The translations under genes were made by a program, and so were the position numbers. From Prunus persica (lineage: Eukaryota > Streptophyta > Magnoliopsida > Rosales > Rosaceae): a stretch of 64,000 nucleotides of DNA. Position 1 is the first letter of the stretch. Every line of letters begins with the position of its first letter. Positions 1 through 13,036 of this stretch are shown piece after piece. The stretch lies in the NCBI RefSeq assembly GCF_000346465.2, contig NC_034010.1:8734520-8798519 (forward strand), given 5' to 3'. Under the pieces are notes generated by a model. That model was not told where the DNA came from. It searched no databases and was given only the letters and a program-made list of their open reading frames with translations.

Positions 1-1020
1 ATACACATACAATAAATGTAAGATATACACGCAATAGAGAAGCAATATAGATGCAACAGACATGCAATATAGATGCACCAATATACATTACTTTTATGCT
101 ACTGAGCTGTCCAAAACCAATATAAAAAAATCAACGAATTTATTAACCAATTATAAAGTAGAGAGGGATTCAAACCCGAAGGGCGGTACGGAACCAATAG
201 GGAGTTTTTTTAGCATTGCACCTGGAGATATTTTTTCGTGTATTTCTATAAAGAGGGCATGGTTGAATAAAACATTGGAGGCGAGGCCATAGCCGCTGAT
301 TATGTACCTTATTAAGATGCAACCCATTGCGATTAATGGTGGCTTGCATAAACGATGACATATCACTTTGCAATGATGTCATACACTTAAAAAGCCATTT
401 TTAAATCCCAATTCACATATGCAGTCTTTAAATCCCAATTCAATGCAGTTTGGTTAAGGTTATGTTAATGTCGTGAAGGAGTTAGGCTAATATTACACAG
501 AAGTTTGTTTCATTAAATTTAAAAATACTTTACGGAACCATAGGCACATTCTATGTATGGGAATGACATGTGTTCTAACTTCAAAAACTCATCTGCCTAT
601 CCATTTAGATTTGCCTACGTGCAATAGATGTACAGATCCATTTACTTTTCTCCTCACCAAGACTCAGCATCTCCATTTCAGTTTCTTCAATTTTCCTGTC
701 TATGCTCTGCATCCAACTCCATATACATTTTGGACAATATCAGAATAAACGTAGCGTAGTATCACACTAATCAAAATGAAAGCATGCATCCGCTATAATA
801 TTTGCCACTATTTTGGTTCTAATTGTTATTGTCCAATAACATAAACCTCAATTTATGTACAAAAATACACTAAGATTGAGAAAGACGAAGAAGAATAGAG
901 GAGCAGAGGTAGAATTCGAAAAGGACCCGTAGGTCTCTATTGTGTATTTACATGAGTTTGAAATTCGACATTCCCAAAACCTATTTAATCATCATGTACC
1001 TAAACCAAGTTCAACCCATA

Positions 1021-4000
1021 TCATGGCATGTAAGCATCTCCCCGTGTTATCTCTGCAGCCAATTTCAACCGAAAAAAGGGCATGTTCTGCGAGGTGCAAG
1101 TAGCTAACGGAAGCTCAGCGCTCAAAAGCTCAATGTACTTCAACACGAACATGCCACAATCGCCTCTGAAGCAAAACAAGAACTCGATCAATTCAACTAA
1201 TGACGTTCTAACGTAATTGACAATTTAAAGTAATAAAGTAAAATAACAAGTTGTGCTTACTGATTAGACTGTTGTGGAACATCCACACGCTCTATTGGCC
1301 ACGGACACCATCAATCTCGGCTGCAATTGTTTGCGTAAACACCTTCTTCATAAAAGTCGATGGTGTTGAGAAGATTTGGAATCGTAATTGAAAGCTGGGC
1401 GAGTTCTTCCTTTAAGATCTCATCTGGAATAAGTGAAACCTTTGAATCGTACACATTGATTTCACACAAAACCAGATCAATCATTAGAGCCACCCAATGC
1501 TTGTACTTCGTCAACATACAAGGGACATACACCTTATATGCGTTCTGCCAATCCATCCCACACGCCGGAACCTTGCCATTTACAACATTCAGTAAACTGT
1601 TTCTAATTTTCCACCCAACCTGCTTTTTTTTATTATTATTATCCGCAAAGCAAGTACGAATGTGATTCTGTCAAATAGAAAACAATGAATGGTTAAACAC
1701 CTCCACAAAGCAAGTATGGATAATTTGTAATTATTAACAGCACTTGGTGACGGCCCATGACATACCATAAAAAATACATCGGTCATTGTCCAATATTTCT
1801 ACTTCCTCCAACTCTTGTTGTCGCTTCCGGATGAGATACAACCCCAAATCAATGTGCTGCAACATGTTTTTCTTGTCAATCTCATAATCTATGTACATTA
1901 AAACAAATGCATAATCAATTAAACTTACATCTCCTTTCAGCCAACCATCAGCTTTGACGAGGGAAGCGAAGAATTCAATATCAGCTTCCACGTTGCCAAA
2001 TTGCATCACCAAACTATGAATATAAAAAAGTTTTAGAACACAACAATTAACAAATATATACACTCATGCCTTCTATCTCAAAAAACAAGGGACTTACTTT
2101 CGGTTATGGCGCCATTCCCAACAAAGTTTTAGCAATTTCACCAGATCATCATGCGGAATCGCCTTCATTGGGTCTAACGTCTGAAGTCCGGTTGTCTCTG
2201 CCAGAGTTTTTGGAACCAATTCACTACCTTCAATGATCTTCCACATAGGAATGATCATCTTCCTCTTCCGTAATTGGACCCCTTGTTCCACACCTTTACC
2301 TTTATCATTCAACCAAACGTTCAACTGAGATAGCACAGTTGTAGGTAGATCCAAATCAATGTCCCTGACAGTAAACTCAACATTTGTCCCCTCCGTGCTC
2401 TCGCCAATGTCATCGCCAAGCAACATAACTTCATTATCTTCTTTCTCACATTGGTTTCTTTGCACTTCCTTTTCCTCACTTGTTTGTCTTTTCACTTCCT
2501 TGCCCTCCCTTCTTTTTCTTTGCGGATCCTCTCCCTCACTGCTTTTTCTTTGCAGTTCCTCTCCCTTACTGCTTTTTCTTTTCACTTCTTCTCCCTCACT
2601 GCTCTTTCTTTGCGCTTCCTCTCCCTTGCTGCTTTTTATTTTCACTTGCTCTCCTTCACTTCTTTTCCTTTGAGCTTCCTCTACCTCACTTGGTTTTCCT
2701 TGCACTTCACCCCCTTCAATCCCCTCCTCTTCCTTTTCCTCTCCCTCATTTCTATTACTTGGCCCTTCACCCTCTTCAATCCCTTCATCTTCCTTTTCCT
2801 CTCCGTCATTTCTGTTACTTGGCCCTTCATCCCATTGAATGTCATCCATTTCCTCAATTCCCTTAAATAATATAAGATGAGAGAACGATTTGTCCTCTCT
2901 TTCAATAAAGCTAGGTCCCTCCTTACTTCCTTCTCAAATTGAGGACCTAAACAGTGGTCCAAAAGTTTTTCCATCCGTATGACCTTTAACTCAAGGACGT
3001 CTTTTTCCCGCTTTACTTGAAACAACTCGGACCTCAACAAGCTTACCACCTTGTTCAACTCATCAAGGTCAGCACATGAAGAAGGAATTGACTCTGCCGA
3101 GACAACAGCAGGGCGATCCTGTGGCCAACTCCAATATGGTTGTCTCATTTCCTCTTCACTCGGACATAGCGCCCGCAACTGAACTGACTGTTTCAGAATA
3201 CAGACAAGAGTCATATTCAATCATTCTACTTCATAATTTCATTGAATCTTATAAATTGTTCTAAGGGCTGCAAACCAAACCTCTGTGCTCTGAAAAAAAT
3301 AATTGTTCAACTTTCTCATCTCGGGAACAGACGTAGTAGTTCTCCATCGCAAAATACGCGGGACAGCTGTCGGATCAACAACCTTGCAGTAATTCAGGTC
3401 CGCCATTCTAGGAATTAATTCATATACCCAAATCTACACAATTTACAAGACAAAAGTCATTATTTAAGTTTTAAAGTCCACAAAACATAATTGACATGAA
3501 CATTATTACCATGTACCTGCAAAGCATACGTGAAACCTTTAAAACTCCATCCACCCCTTTGCGTTTCACCATGCTTATCCTTGTTGCCCTTCTCATTTCT
3601 CCAACTTGTTCCCGTTACCTTACTTTTCCCCTTCCCTCTTCCCTCTTCATTTTTAGAGCTTTTCACATACTTTGTTGTTGCAGAAAATAGACTGTCTTGG
3701 GTTTTGTCAAAGGACACTGAACCCCACGGATACTTGTTGAACGCATCCAAGTCCTCTACAAGGGTCAGGTAATTTAGATTGATGTTCAAATGTTTGTCCC
3801 TTCCCAAAACCACTAACTCAGCAAAGTAAACAAGAGCTAGCTTGTAGATGTCATCTTCCTCTGTGCACCTCAGAAATGCTTCTTCTAAGGCATTACATGT
3901 AATTCCTTCGTCTATAAAATATCTTTTCTGAAGTCTAATTTCATCACTCTCTCCACTGGAAACTTCAGGCACTTCCCCAAAACGAAGCCTGTGATCAAAC

Positions 4001-4301
4001 AGAAATCCTGACGAGTGAACTGAGCAACGTCACACCCTATTAAGAAACTCAGTCCATCCAAGTCTTTCACACCCTGCCCCGCTACTCTACGCAACACAAC
4101 CCCATGCACAATCTGCCCGCTAAACTGAATCTTATCTATATTCAGAAGATGGCCAAAGCATGATGTCTTGAATTGTTCTAATTGTTCCGCACTCAACTTC
4201 ACTCGAATTGCAGCTAGAGATGAATTTGCATGTGAGCAGTTGTTCACCCGTGACGAATATGCCTCTGACTCTGGCCATACCAGCTCCACGTTGGATCCCA
4301 T
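1021..4301 (-). pseudogene. ULP1-like SUMO protease gene of MULE copy A (frameshifted)
   Basis: Six exons can be read by comparison with copy B: about 4301-3517, 3433-3281, 3187-2098, 2013-1766, 1667-1261 and 1165-1021, each with GT/AG junctions. The start is the Met after the acceptor TATTTCAG at about 4310. Exon 1 resembles the DUF1985 domain common in plant transposon proteases. Exon 3 has a coiled coil and a Glu/Lys-rich repeat region. Exons 5 and 6 form a C48 (ULP1/SENP) peptidase with the His in YKHW, the Asp in VYDSK, the oxyanion Gln in VPQQ and the Cys in DCGMFVLKY. Such enzymes remove or process SUMO. Two single-base losses break the frame, one near 3984 in DUF1985 and one near 2870 where copy B has one more base. 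The catalytic residues remain, but the gene as read cannot make the full protein. Similar ULP genes are known in Kaonashi-type MULEs. Confidence 0.8.
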
Positions 4302-4789
4302 TTCCTGAAATACGAGATGAAATAACGTGAACACATATACTACCACGTATTTGCACAATCACATTGGTATTTACACAACTAGTCAACCAGGCACATTACA
4401 AATTTTACAAAGTACATGAGCATAGGGATTACTGATCACAAGCTTTAACATCATCAAAGCAATATGACAAATTTTGTGCAAATACCTGTTAATGCAATGA
4501 TTATGTGAATTACAAACAATTTCATGTGTTTTATTTATGGATCCAAACTCTAATCAATGGTTGATGCATGAGTGAGTGTGAGTGCAATCTAGGCAAGTTC
4601 TGCACTTCACACACATGACAATTATTGTCATCTCATACACAACACAAAATAAATAAATCAGAAATATAGTGGAAGGAAGCAAAGCAAAGCATCTATTATG
4701 CTATCTGCTTGCTAAGCAATTGCCACAGCCTTCTTTCTTTCTAGCTTTTTCTTCAGTCAGCCACAATCGTCATAGATCAACCTTTATTT

Positions 4790-5565
4790 CAAATGCTTTG
4801 CACTTTTATTCATGAGTTTATTATTATCTGTTCTCATTTCTCATAGGCAAATTTAGTAACAAATGAAATAATATTTATTTCAAAAAATATATAAATTCTA
4901 GCGCCAGAGAGGTACTCTGCACTCTGCACTGCTTCAAATGTGGAAGGTTTTCAGGGCCTCCTCCAATTCAACACCATTATCTTATTCATATCATTACTAA
5001 CATGTTATTCAGATGTTATTGACATGTGATTCACTTGATTTTCATTCGTTTTTTAACTTATACCCAAGCAAAAATTAACATGCAATTGAAGCACAAAGAA
5101 GAGATGCCAAATCCAACAACATTGATGATACAAATTGGGGAAAACCGTTACTCTAACCATAAACTCAAATTCCATAAATTACTCATCAAATGCTTTGCAC
5201 TTCTATTCATGAGTTTATTATTATTATCTGTTCTAATGTTTCTCAGGCAAATTTAGTAACAAAGGAAATCATATTTATTTCAAAAAATATATATATTCTA
5301 GCGCCAGAGAGATAATCTGCACTATGCACTGCTTCAAATGTGGAAGGTTTTGAGGGCCTCCTCCAATTCAACACCATTATTGACATGTTATGCACTTGTT
5401 ATTGACTTGATTTTCATTCTTTTTTTAACATATACCAAAGCAAAAATTAACATGCAACTGAAGCACAAAGAAGAGATGCCAAATCCAACAAAATTGATGG
5501 TACAAATTGGGGAAAACCATTACTCTAACCCTAAACTCAAATTCCATAAATTACTCACCAAATGC
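4790..5565. repeat. Two-copy tandem duplication (period about 397 bp) in MULE A 5' region
   Basis: The motif CAAATGCTTTGCACTT recurs at 4790 and 5187. The sequence after it stays alignable, including TCTAGCGCCAGAGAG, ATGTGGAAGGTTTT and GCCTCCTCCAATTCAACACC. The same duplication is in copy B (45665-46400), so it predates the separation of the copies. The stretch 4302-6040 is otherwise the promoter or 5' untranslated side of the protease gene. No convincing coding exon was seen there. Confidence 0.8.
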
Positions 5566-6040
5566 TGGTTATTGAACAATCGCAAGGTGTCTGTGCGGGG
5601 TCTTTGTGTTGCTTTGCTCCACAAATGGAACCTACCACTTCCAACGAATACGGCTTCTCTCCTTCCCCTTCCACTGGTTCGCCCCTTCACTGTTTCGGAA
5701 TCCACACCTTTGCCCCTTCTACTCAAAATAAATACTTTTTCAGGGTCTGGAGAACGGAGTGGCTTCAACCGTTGCCTTCAACCGTTTCTCAGAGCTATGG
5801 GTTTTAGGGAGATGAGTTGTTTCTGTTCAAACTTCGAACTTGCCTCTTCTTCTTCTTTTTCGGACGTGCTTGCCTCTTCTTCTTTTTCGGACGTGCTGGA
5901 TATTCAATTCGGGTTTGGGTTCCTCACCTACCCGATTTTAAAACTTTATCTCAATTCTCCCCAGCCCTTGGATTGATCTGATGGCTATAAAGTGAACCCC
6001 TTATAACTTACCCCTTATAACTTTCCACTCATTATAGTCT

Positions 6041-7857
6041 GACCTTTTTTTGGGGGCCTTATTTCGTCACCCAACTCGCACACTTCGTGGGCCGGGCCTC
6101 TTCTCCCCTCTTCATTCTCTCTCCCTCTTTCTCTCTTGCTCGCCTTCTTTCTCTTCCCTCTCCACCCTCCGATCACTTTCAAACCCATCTGCTCCTCCCT
6201 CAAAACCCAAAATACACAAAGCCTCCACCAGTACATACGCCTCTAATCTGTAGTGTCAACTTGTAACGGACAAGACTGATTCCAAATGAAAGTACGAATC
6301 TTGAGAGGTACCTTCAGACACCAAATACTCCAGATTGTGGTCCTCCCGAGTGCTGCATTCCCCTTCACCAAGCCATTATTTATGTGCATTAATTTAAAGT
6401 GAGTGAAGAATTCCAAGACCTTTTTCTAATATTGGGAAAAGAAATATCACTAGGCTAAGAACAATTTCGGGAACTATACTTTCACCTCTCATTATGATGA
6501 CTTCCGATTTTATAATTTTTTTTTTTTCTCATGAACATAGATAACTTCAGGCAGGCTGCAAAATGATATATTCTCTTAAATTAGTTCTTTCTAGTTAACG
6601 TCCATTTTAAAAAAGAAGAAAAAAAAAACTCTAGATAAATTATTACCATGTTATAAAATAGGACTAACACAACACACGACTGACCCCAAATGCTCAATCC
6701 AACGGATCAAAGAACACAAAAACATTGCCCATGCTATAGTGCTGCACCTGGTTTAATTTGAATGTCTCAACTAATAACTCTAACTTCCAATTTTGTTACC
6801 CATCTAATTCTTCATATTTTAATATTTCACCTTATTATCAAAATACCCCTGCATTTATCTCTAAACTGAAATATAACACAGCAACAGATCATTAAGCTTT
6901 TAAGTACATACCTGCAAAATTCCAACAATAAAAAGGAGCATAACTGAAACCCATCAGTTCCACAGTAAGACCCGTTTGGTTGGCTCGATGGGTTCTGGTT
7001 GTGGAATTTTACAAAATAACAGGCCTCCAATTAAGAGGGTTTCTCATAACAGAATCTGGGAAATTTTAGATATTTATTTTCCCCAAACCATATAACTGAA
7101 GTATAGGGTTGTCCCAAGCATATCTTATACATATCTGAGGTGGATATGTCTGGAAAAAAAAAAAAAAAAACCATCTGGTGAAATGTTCATTAAATTTGTG
7201 TAAACAGAAATAAGTAAATAATTAGAATATGGGGCAGACTCTACACACACTCACCAAAGCAAACTTGAACTTTTTCAATTCATATTCCTCAAACTTCCAT
7301 TGGCCTTTTACATCTATCATTCCATCGTCTAATCTTTGATAAAATGATCAGAGATCAGACATAACAGCGAAAAAAATACGTCTAGTAAAATTGTTTAAAA
7401 GAAACGAAAGATTTTAACCCCAAACTACAACGAAAAACATATGCGCATATGGAACTAATATTTGTCTGCAGAAACTGCTTGCTTCTAGAAAACCAAAATG
7501 TCAAAAAACGTCCATCCAAACTATAGCACAAGAGCATTCCTCCAGATGGTTTGTGGAAGAGGAGCTTCTGCGATGGTAGTGCCACTTGAATCACCTGCAT
7601 CAAGCAGGAGCATTACCGAGTAATAAAAATTTAAGTCAAAAATGGGAGAACCATGTTCCATAATACAACCTATACAGTATAAAAGATAACATCACCTTTC
7701 TTTTACACATAAAAAGCTTCTGCTGATGATAAACTCAAAAGATAAAGTTCAAATGATAAATTTATACACAATTAGTTCTATTAATTTGACACCTAACTGA
7801 ACTAAAATTTTTAACTAACTTTTGAAAATGCATGATCTGGAAGAGAACTATAAATGT
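6041..7857. other. Intergenic, no confident gene
   Basis: AT-rich sequence between MULE A and the rDNA fragment. 6105-6170 is pyrimidine-rich (CTCTCTCCCTCTTTCTC). On the minus strand near 7595-7525 an acceptor-like TGATGCAG is followed by a short open stretch ending in a stop, which could be a last exon of an unrecognised gene. On the minus strand at 6270-6380 the reading WCLKVPLKIRTFIW resembles the zinc-binding tail region of LINE reverse transcriptases. Neither is long enough to call. Confidence 0.4.
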
Positions 7858-8005
7858 CCCACTTGGAGCTCTCGATTCCATGGCGCAGCTCAACAAAGCA
7901 ACTGCACCGTCCTACCTATTTCAAGTTTGAGATTAGGCCGAGGGCGTTGCGCTCCCGATGCCTCTAATCATTGGCTTTACCCAATAGAACTCGTTCATGG
8001 GCTCT

Positions 8006-8037
<32 letters not shown>

Positions 8038-8981
8038 TCTACTAGACTGTTCGATTAATCTTTCGCCCCTATACCCAAGTTAGACAAACGATTTGCACGT
8101 CAGTATCGCTACGAGCCTCCACCAAAGTTTTCTCTAGCTTCGCCCGGCTTGATCATAGTTCACCATCTTTCGGGTACCGACATGCATGCTCTCACTCAAA
8201 CCCTTCTTAGAAGATCAAGGTCAGTCGGCGGTGCAACCCTCAAGGGGATCCTGCCAGGCAGCTTCCTTATGCCTTGCAAGTTTAATCGCCCATTGACTCG
8301 CACACATGTCAGACTCCTTAGTCCATGTTTCAAAACAGATCGAATGGGGAGCCCACAGGCCGATGCCAAGAGCACGTAGATGCCGAGGCATGCCAAGACG
8401 AAGCATGCTGGCTACCTTGATCACATCGACGGCATCTCCTTGAGCATATCAACAGCCAGACCATTGGCAGCTGCAATCTGCATCGGTAAACGCCCCGAGC
8501 CGATCAGTGAACCAACTTGTGACCTTTCCGCATCTTACAGGGGGATATCGCCAGCCCTCATCCGTTTCCCTCCCGATAATTTCAAGTACTCTCTGACTCT
8601 CTTTTCAAAGTCTTTTTCATCTTTCTCTCACGGTACTTATTTGATATCGGTCTCTCACCCGTATTTAGCTTTGGAAAAAATTTACAGCCCGATTGGGGCT
8701 GCATTCCCAAACAATCTGACTCACTGACAGCACCTCGTTGTGCAACATGGTCCGGGCACAACGAGTCTCTCACCCTATCTCATGCCACCTTCCAGTGGAC
8801 TTAGGTCTTTTCCACCACTGACGATGCTTCTCCAAACTACAATTTGAACACCATGGCGCCAGATTCTCAAGTTGGCTATTCTCGATTCGCTCGCCGTTAC
8901 TAGGGGAATCCTTGTAAGTTTTTTTTTTCCTCCGCTTATTGATATGCTTAAATTCAGCGGATACTGGCTGACCTGGGGTCG
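7858..8981 (-). rRNA. 25S rRNA 5' part, degenerate copy
   Basis: Read on the minus strand, this follows the first ~1.1 kb of plant 25S rRNA in order. It has GCATATCAATAAGCGGAGGA at the 5' end (the plus strand shows TCCTCCGCTTATTGATATGC), then GGGAATGCAGCCCCAATCGG, then CTAAATACGGGTGAGAGACC, and stops at GAGCTCCAAGTGGG. Many positions that are CG in functional 25S are TG or CA here, as expected for methylated, unselected DNA. The copy ends abruptly at about 7858. It is a translocated pseudo-rDNA, not a working gene. Confidence 0.93.
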
Positions 8982-9194
8982 AGTTGAAAACAAAGCCAGA
9001 GCCAAGCATTTTTTCGAGCCCTCAATGCACAATGACCGCACAAGGCAGGCAACCGAAGTTTCACAACCACCAATTATTGTGGCATGTGTCGTTGAGGACT
9101 TTGTATTTATGCCAACCGCGCAACGAAGTGTACGGGAGGCCATCATCCACCCCTTGCAATCCCGAGGGAGTAGTGGGAGGGGGGTAATGACATG
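8982..9194 (-). other. ITS2, degenerate
   Basis: Lies between the 5.8S and 25S segments. On the minus strand it contains GATGATGGCCTCCCGT and GGTTGGCATAAATAC, followed by GGTGGTTGTGAAACTTCGG. These correspond to conserved stretches of rosaceous ITS2 as I know it, with C-to-T style changes. This is the main taxonomic clue in the window. Confidence 0.85.
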
Positions 9195-9354
9195 TGATGA
9201 CTAGGCAGGCGTGCCCTCGGCCCAATGGCTTCGGGCTCAACTTACGTTCAAAGACACGATGGTTCAAGGAGTTCTGCAATTCACACCAAGTATCGCATTT
9301 CTCTATGTTCTTCATTGATGCGAGGGCCGAGATATTCGCTGTCAAGAGTCATTT
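9195..9354 (-). rRNA. 5.8S rRNA, degenerate copy
   Basis: The minus strand carries the 5.8S landmarks in order: GACTCTTGACAGCG (normally GACTCTCGGCAACG), GCATCAATGAAGAAC, GAAATGCGATACTTGGTGTG, GAATTGCAGAACTCCTTGAA and GAAGCCATTGGGCCGAGGGC. Length is about 160 nt, as expected. The substitutions, mainly at CpG sites, indicate a pseudogene. Confidence 0.92.
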
Positions 9355-9470
9355 TGACATATTTGCAGATGATGATGCCGCTCGTGCACACCATTTCTGG
9401 GGCAACAGTGACGCGCTCTCTCATTCAAGTTCCTTGGTGCAATTCTTTTGACATCATCCTCTAGTTGCTT
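9355..9470 (-). other. ITS1 3' part, degenerate
   Basis: On the minus strand the conserved plant ITS1 motif appears as TTGCACCAAGGAACTTGAA (functional form GCGCCAAGGAA), followed by GAGAGAGCGCG and GAAATGGTGTGC before the 5.8S. The rDNA similarity fades at about 9470, so 18S is absent. Confidence 0.85.
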
Positions 9471-10284
9471 TTGAAAGCTGCTTTCACAAGAAGGGGAGAA
9501 GAGCCTTTAAGGAATATTTTCAGTTCCCATAATTCCATCATTAATTTTTTTAAATGACATCGTCTACCACCATAACCATCACCTCCACCTCCACCACCAA
9601 TACCACCACCACAACCACCATCACCACTCACTTCCACCACCCACATGTCACCCCTTGATCCGAATTTAAGAACATTTACGAATAAGGCTGTGTCATATCG
9701 TAGTAATAAGAGTAAATTCCTATAACCATGATATGATGAGAAATAGAGCCAAACATCATATCTATTTATTCATTGTCCACAATTACAATAGTTTTACATT
9801 AAAATGTACCAAATAGTTTTGACACTGCTTTTTATACTAACACCACTTTTAAAATATTATTTACCAAACATGGATAGCAATCCCAAACAGGCTCAAAGGG
9901 CCCGTTGGGACTCCTTCTATAGAAAACACTTATGCTGAAGAACATGCTATAGGTGATTCTCCAAAAAGTATTTTTGAGGCCCATGTTAACTTTAAAATTG
10001 TTATGCCAAACATAATTAGCAACACTTTTAGAACTTTCAAAAGCACTCCCAACTACACCTTAAATATTGTTTAATTTCTCTAATATTTTGCAAGGGTGAT
10101 ATTTGAATGATGACCTAACAGATGAACAATTCGTATCAAAATATGACATTCTTGAGTGGGCCCAAACCAGTAGTCCGCCTCATTAACTTATTACTAATTG
10201 TTTAGTACCTGAGCACTTCTAATATATATAAAATATGTATAAATATATACACATAAATTTCTTTCAATAATACAAGCCTTCGCA
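9471..10284. other. Intergenic with CCA-rich microsatellite
   Basis: 9560-9648 is an imperfect CCA/CAC repeat (CACCTCCACCTCCACCACCA). The rest is AT-rich with no gene recognised. The last bases before 10285 are the displaced 3' continuation of the SUVH gene; see that entry. Confidence 0.6.
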
Positions 10285-10289
10285 ACATT

Positions 10290-12993
10290 TGACAGGACCC
10301 GCCCCGAATTCCTCAGAATCAGTGATGAATCCTGTAATATTTCAGACATCAGTTTGATGTCGGGCCCACTTACTAACCTCATAGCCTCTTTTCCAAAATA
10401 AGGAAAAGAGGGACGAGTCTTTCTGCTGGAATTTCAGCAGAGTTGTCCCTGAAAAATGGACATTTTCCAAATTTTTCAACCTGTTAAAACACAATTATAA
10501 ACCCAACCAGCAGCATGCAGAACAAAAAATTGTGAGTAGGGTCTCGGCTTGGCCGCTCAATTTCAAGTCTATCTACTGCCTAGGGGGCGCAAGGCAGAAA
10601 ATTGTGAGTAGACAAAAATAAAGTTTTGTTATAATTGAAAACAACATATAATAACCCCACCGTTTGGAAAACGATGCATAAAACGTGCATTCATAACCGA
10701 TATAGATATATATAACAAAATCAAAACCAAGGTGAAATCCATATCTTGTAATGATATACTAATATCCATCCCATTCAAAACCTTTCCCATTTTCCCCCAA
10801 CCACTCTCTTGAAACGCACACCCGTTGGCACGGCAAGCGAGGAAAGATCCTCACCGACAAATAAGAATGAAAATATAGGTACACATGTATATATATATAT
10901 ATATAAGTATGACCACTACCAAACTTGTATCGGAAAAACAATCCAACCGGGGGATTGTTTGAAGAATCCTCAATTGACCATGTGGCTAAGGAATGAGCCG
11001 TCCAATTTGGGGACTGGGCTCACCAGCACGTACAACAGAATCCTCAATACTCATATGCCTGTGACAAGTCCTACTCGCTCAGACTAACCCCACTAAGGGT
11101 CTACAAAACACCCCGTCAAGGGTGCCCAGGGTCTGACATATTCAAGTATCCCAAAACCATACATTCCAAAACCGGGGAGATACATAGGGTTGTGCTAATA
11201 GCACTCTAAACTAACATAAACCACAACCCACTCTCATTCCATAATCTCTTTCCTAACAATCCCATATACCCAACACATGTTCGAGTATAGATAATATTTT
11301 TTTATTTTTTAAAAAAAGCATATATCCATTCAACATAAATCACAATCCACAAATATTCGAATATAATTCCAACACTTTCATAATCATCTTATATTTCAAC
11401 TTCAAAATATATAATAACTCAAAATCAAAGGACTCAATATGCATATTTTTCCATCCTTGAAAATAATGAATGTTATTTAAAAACAAAGTCCATTCACAGA
11501 TAATCCCAAGCTACTTGACCCTGAGAGGGTCCGGCCTGTTGAGCACGGGGTGCTTGAGTACCTATTTAAAAATAAGAGGGCTAGATTAAAATAAAATACT
11601 TCGAACGAGAACTTTAAAATAAATTCCTAGTTTTTCCTGGGATTCCAAGTGTGTGAACGACGAACGAGAAGTTCCTAAGGTCCAACGTGTTTCGAATGGT
11701 GGAATAACTTGAAAGATGCTCAGTCAACCGAGCAGTTAAACTTCCCAAATTTGGTCAATCGGGCAATCGGGGCCCACGACCTACAATTTCCGATCCGAAA
11801 CGGTTCAAAGAAACTTAGCAAGTTTGGTCCAGATCATGCAGTCGGATCACTCTCGATCGTACGATCGGACGGTCACCGTTTTACGCAAACTTTAAGTTAT
11901 TAAATTAGAGCATCCGGGACTCCGATTATTGATCCATAATTCCTACACGATCCAAGAGGTACTTATATTGACATATTTGAAAATGGAGTCGATCCAACGG
12001 TCCGAATATATCGAACTCGAATAATGCCTAATATGCATAAATCCAATCGATCGTCAAACGATAACCAAATTCAAATCCGAGCATACTGTCATGCTCAGGA
12101 AGACATGGGGATCATTTTAGGACCAAATGGGCCACTTAAACATGGGCCACGCACCACCACACTTGCCAGCAACACATGGGTGTCCTGAGAAAATTCCTGC
12201 GACCAGAAAATTCTCGAATCACCCAACAATACATCTACCTACGTGATCAGGAAAACGAGTGGAGCAACTTTTGTTCTTAGGCCACAGCCAAAAAGTGACC
12301 GGAACTTATCGAAAACTGGAGCCGAAAATCAACTGAAGCTTTAAGTTGTAAAACGAGTTTCAAAACTTCAAAATCAATCCTAACCAACCCAACCATCATC
12401 TAGATCACGTTGAAAGGATGAGAAAGCATACCTAGATCGACAAAAATGGTGGCCGAAATCGTCGGAAAAGACGACGGAAATATTGGGTAAAAACCGGCAG
12501 TTTTTCTGTGTTTTTCGAAGGCTTGGCTATCGGCTGTGGTGGGGGATGGGGTGGGATGAAGAGAGGGAAGTGAGGTCATCATTTTGGTGCCAGACTCGTC
12601 ACTTGGGGTGGCCAGATGTGGTGTTTGCCGACTAAAACGTGGCCAGCTATAAAGAAAGGGGGTTTCGCGAGAGAGAGAGAGGGAGTTATCGAGGAGAGAG
12701 AGAGAGAGAGAGTGAGAGATCTAAGTTTTAAAAATCCAACTTTGAAATATTTACGATTGTGCCACTATACTTCCGTTGATCTTAACTTTTTCGTTACAAC
12801 TCCGATTTGAGCCCAATACGTGTTTACGAACTTATATCGACGCGCTCTATGCAACGGTGTAATTAATTTCTCCAAAATCCTACCGAATTAAAAAGTGACC
12901 AAAATGACCCTACTCCGAGGACAAAATTGTAATTTCATAATTAAATAAATTTATTAATAAATGAATAAAGAAAAATTGGGTTAGGATGTTACA
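10290..12993 (-). mobile_element. Solo LTR, 2.7 kb, of a large-LTR retrotransposon family
   Basis: On the plus strand it begins TGACAGGACCCGCCCC and ends GGATGTTACA, so read on the minus strand it is TGTAACATCC...GGGTCCTGTCA, a TG...CA LTR. It is flanked by ACATT (10285-10289) and ACATC (12994-12998), a 5-bp target duplication with one change. No gag or pol is present. Relatives are at 35494-37717 (plus) and 62440-64000 (minus). 10882-10903 is a TA run and 12668-12716 is GA-rich. LTRs this long fit Tat/Ogre-type Gypsy elements, but that assignment is inference. Confidence 0.82.
12666..12720. repeat. GA microsatellite inside the LTR
   Basis: Two GA runs (GAGAGAGAGAGAG, then GAGAGAGAGAGAGAGAG) separated by GGAGTTATCGAG. 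The relative at 35494 has a long CT run in the equivalent place. Confidence 0.9.
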
Positions 12994-13036
12994 ACATCCC
13001 ATCATGATAACAAACTTTCATCTTGAAATTGCCATC

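Larger units (their letters stand above)
1..6040 (-). mobile_element. MULE copy A, partial (ULP1-carrying Mutator-like element)
   Basis: The segment is a reverse-complement relative of 45168-50700, sharing the same terminal motif, the 5' tandem duplication, the ULP1 gene and an AT-rich 3' tail. The outer end lies near 6040, where the plus strand reads CTTTCCACTCATTATAG, the same terminus as copy B. The element runs off the left edge, so its other end, target duplication and any transposase are not visible. Bases 1-1020 are the 3' flank of the protease gene: AT-rich, with short GCAATATAGATGCA-type repeats matching the minisatellite at 50480-50720 of copy B, and no gene that I can support. Confidence 0.85.

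Noticed and set aside
2359..2870. Plus-strand ORFs rich in Leu, Phe and Ser opposite the protease exon 3
   Set aside because: Antisense shadows of the Glu/Lys-rich coding repeat; the equivalent appears opposite copy B at 48283-48824.
6270..6390. LINE reverse-transcriptase tail similarity on the minus strand
   Set aside because: Only about 35 residues look alike and no further LINE domain is near; too weak to call.
7822..9464. ORFs over the rDNA segment
   Set aside because: The nucleotide sequence is ribosomal RNA and spacer; these frames are fortuitous.
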